A stretch of 6,334 nucleotides of DNA, taken from NCBI GenBank assembly GCA_905373185.1, contig CAJPSE010000100.1, positions 1-6,334 of the forward strand, written 5' to 3'. The first letter of the stretch is position 1. Each line of letters opens with the position of its first letter. The notes beneath the pieces were generated by a model that saw only the letters and a list, made by a program, of their open reading frames with translations, did no database searches and had not been told where the DNA came from. Origin of the DNA: an uncultured Fretibacterium sp. GTDB taxonomy: Bacteria > Synergistota > Synergistia > Synergistales > Aminobacteriaceae. Shown piece by piece: positions 6,307 through 6,334 of the stretch. The translations under genes and the position numbers were made by a program.

Positions 6307-6334
6307 ACCCCGCCTGTCTTTTCGTATGGGGTCC

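Overview
This GC-rich bacterial window is read almost entirely on the + strand. It holds the 3' end of a metal-dependent amidohydrolase gene followed by a complete five-gene ABC importer operon of the dipeptide/oligopeptide/nickel (Dpp/Opp/Nik/Gsi) family. The layout is: amidohydrolase (left edge to 575), substrate-binding protein (645-2228), permease B (2389-3318), permease C (3331-4230), ATPase D (4258-5268), ATPase F (about 5276-6274) and a short 3' flank with a palindrome. No stretch above 300 bases lacks a gene. I see no RNA gene, CRISPR array, insertion sequence or origin.

The five transporter genes form one functional unit. The binding protein captures substrate outside the inner membrane, permeases B and C form the heterodimeric channel, and ATPases D and F form the cytoplasmic motor. 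Gaps from permease B onward are 12, 27 and about 7 bases, which implies co-transcription and translational coupling. The one wide gap (160 bases, after the binding-protein gene) carries two hairpins, one a perfect 15-bp stem. This is the usual place for a structure that lets the binding protein be made in excess over the membrane components. The upstream amidohydrolase could process an imported peptide or amide, but this rests on gene order alone.

The organism is probably an anaerobic, amino-acid or peptide-using bacterium. A GC-rich member of Synergistota, or a similar anaerobe, is my best guess. It rests on general resemblance of the proteins (notably the D-G-G-R form of the ABC signature in ATPase F), not on any search.

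This is mostly an ordinary transport locus and I do not see a wholly new system. The points most worth a second look are the non-canonical ABC signature in ATPase F, the hairpin pair between binding protein and permease, a possible 25-codon ORF with a strong Shine-Dalgarno overlapping the permease start, the N-terminal anchor of the binding protein without a lipobox, and the identically spaced four-cysteine motifs at the C-termini of both ATPases.
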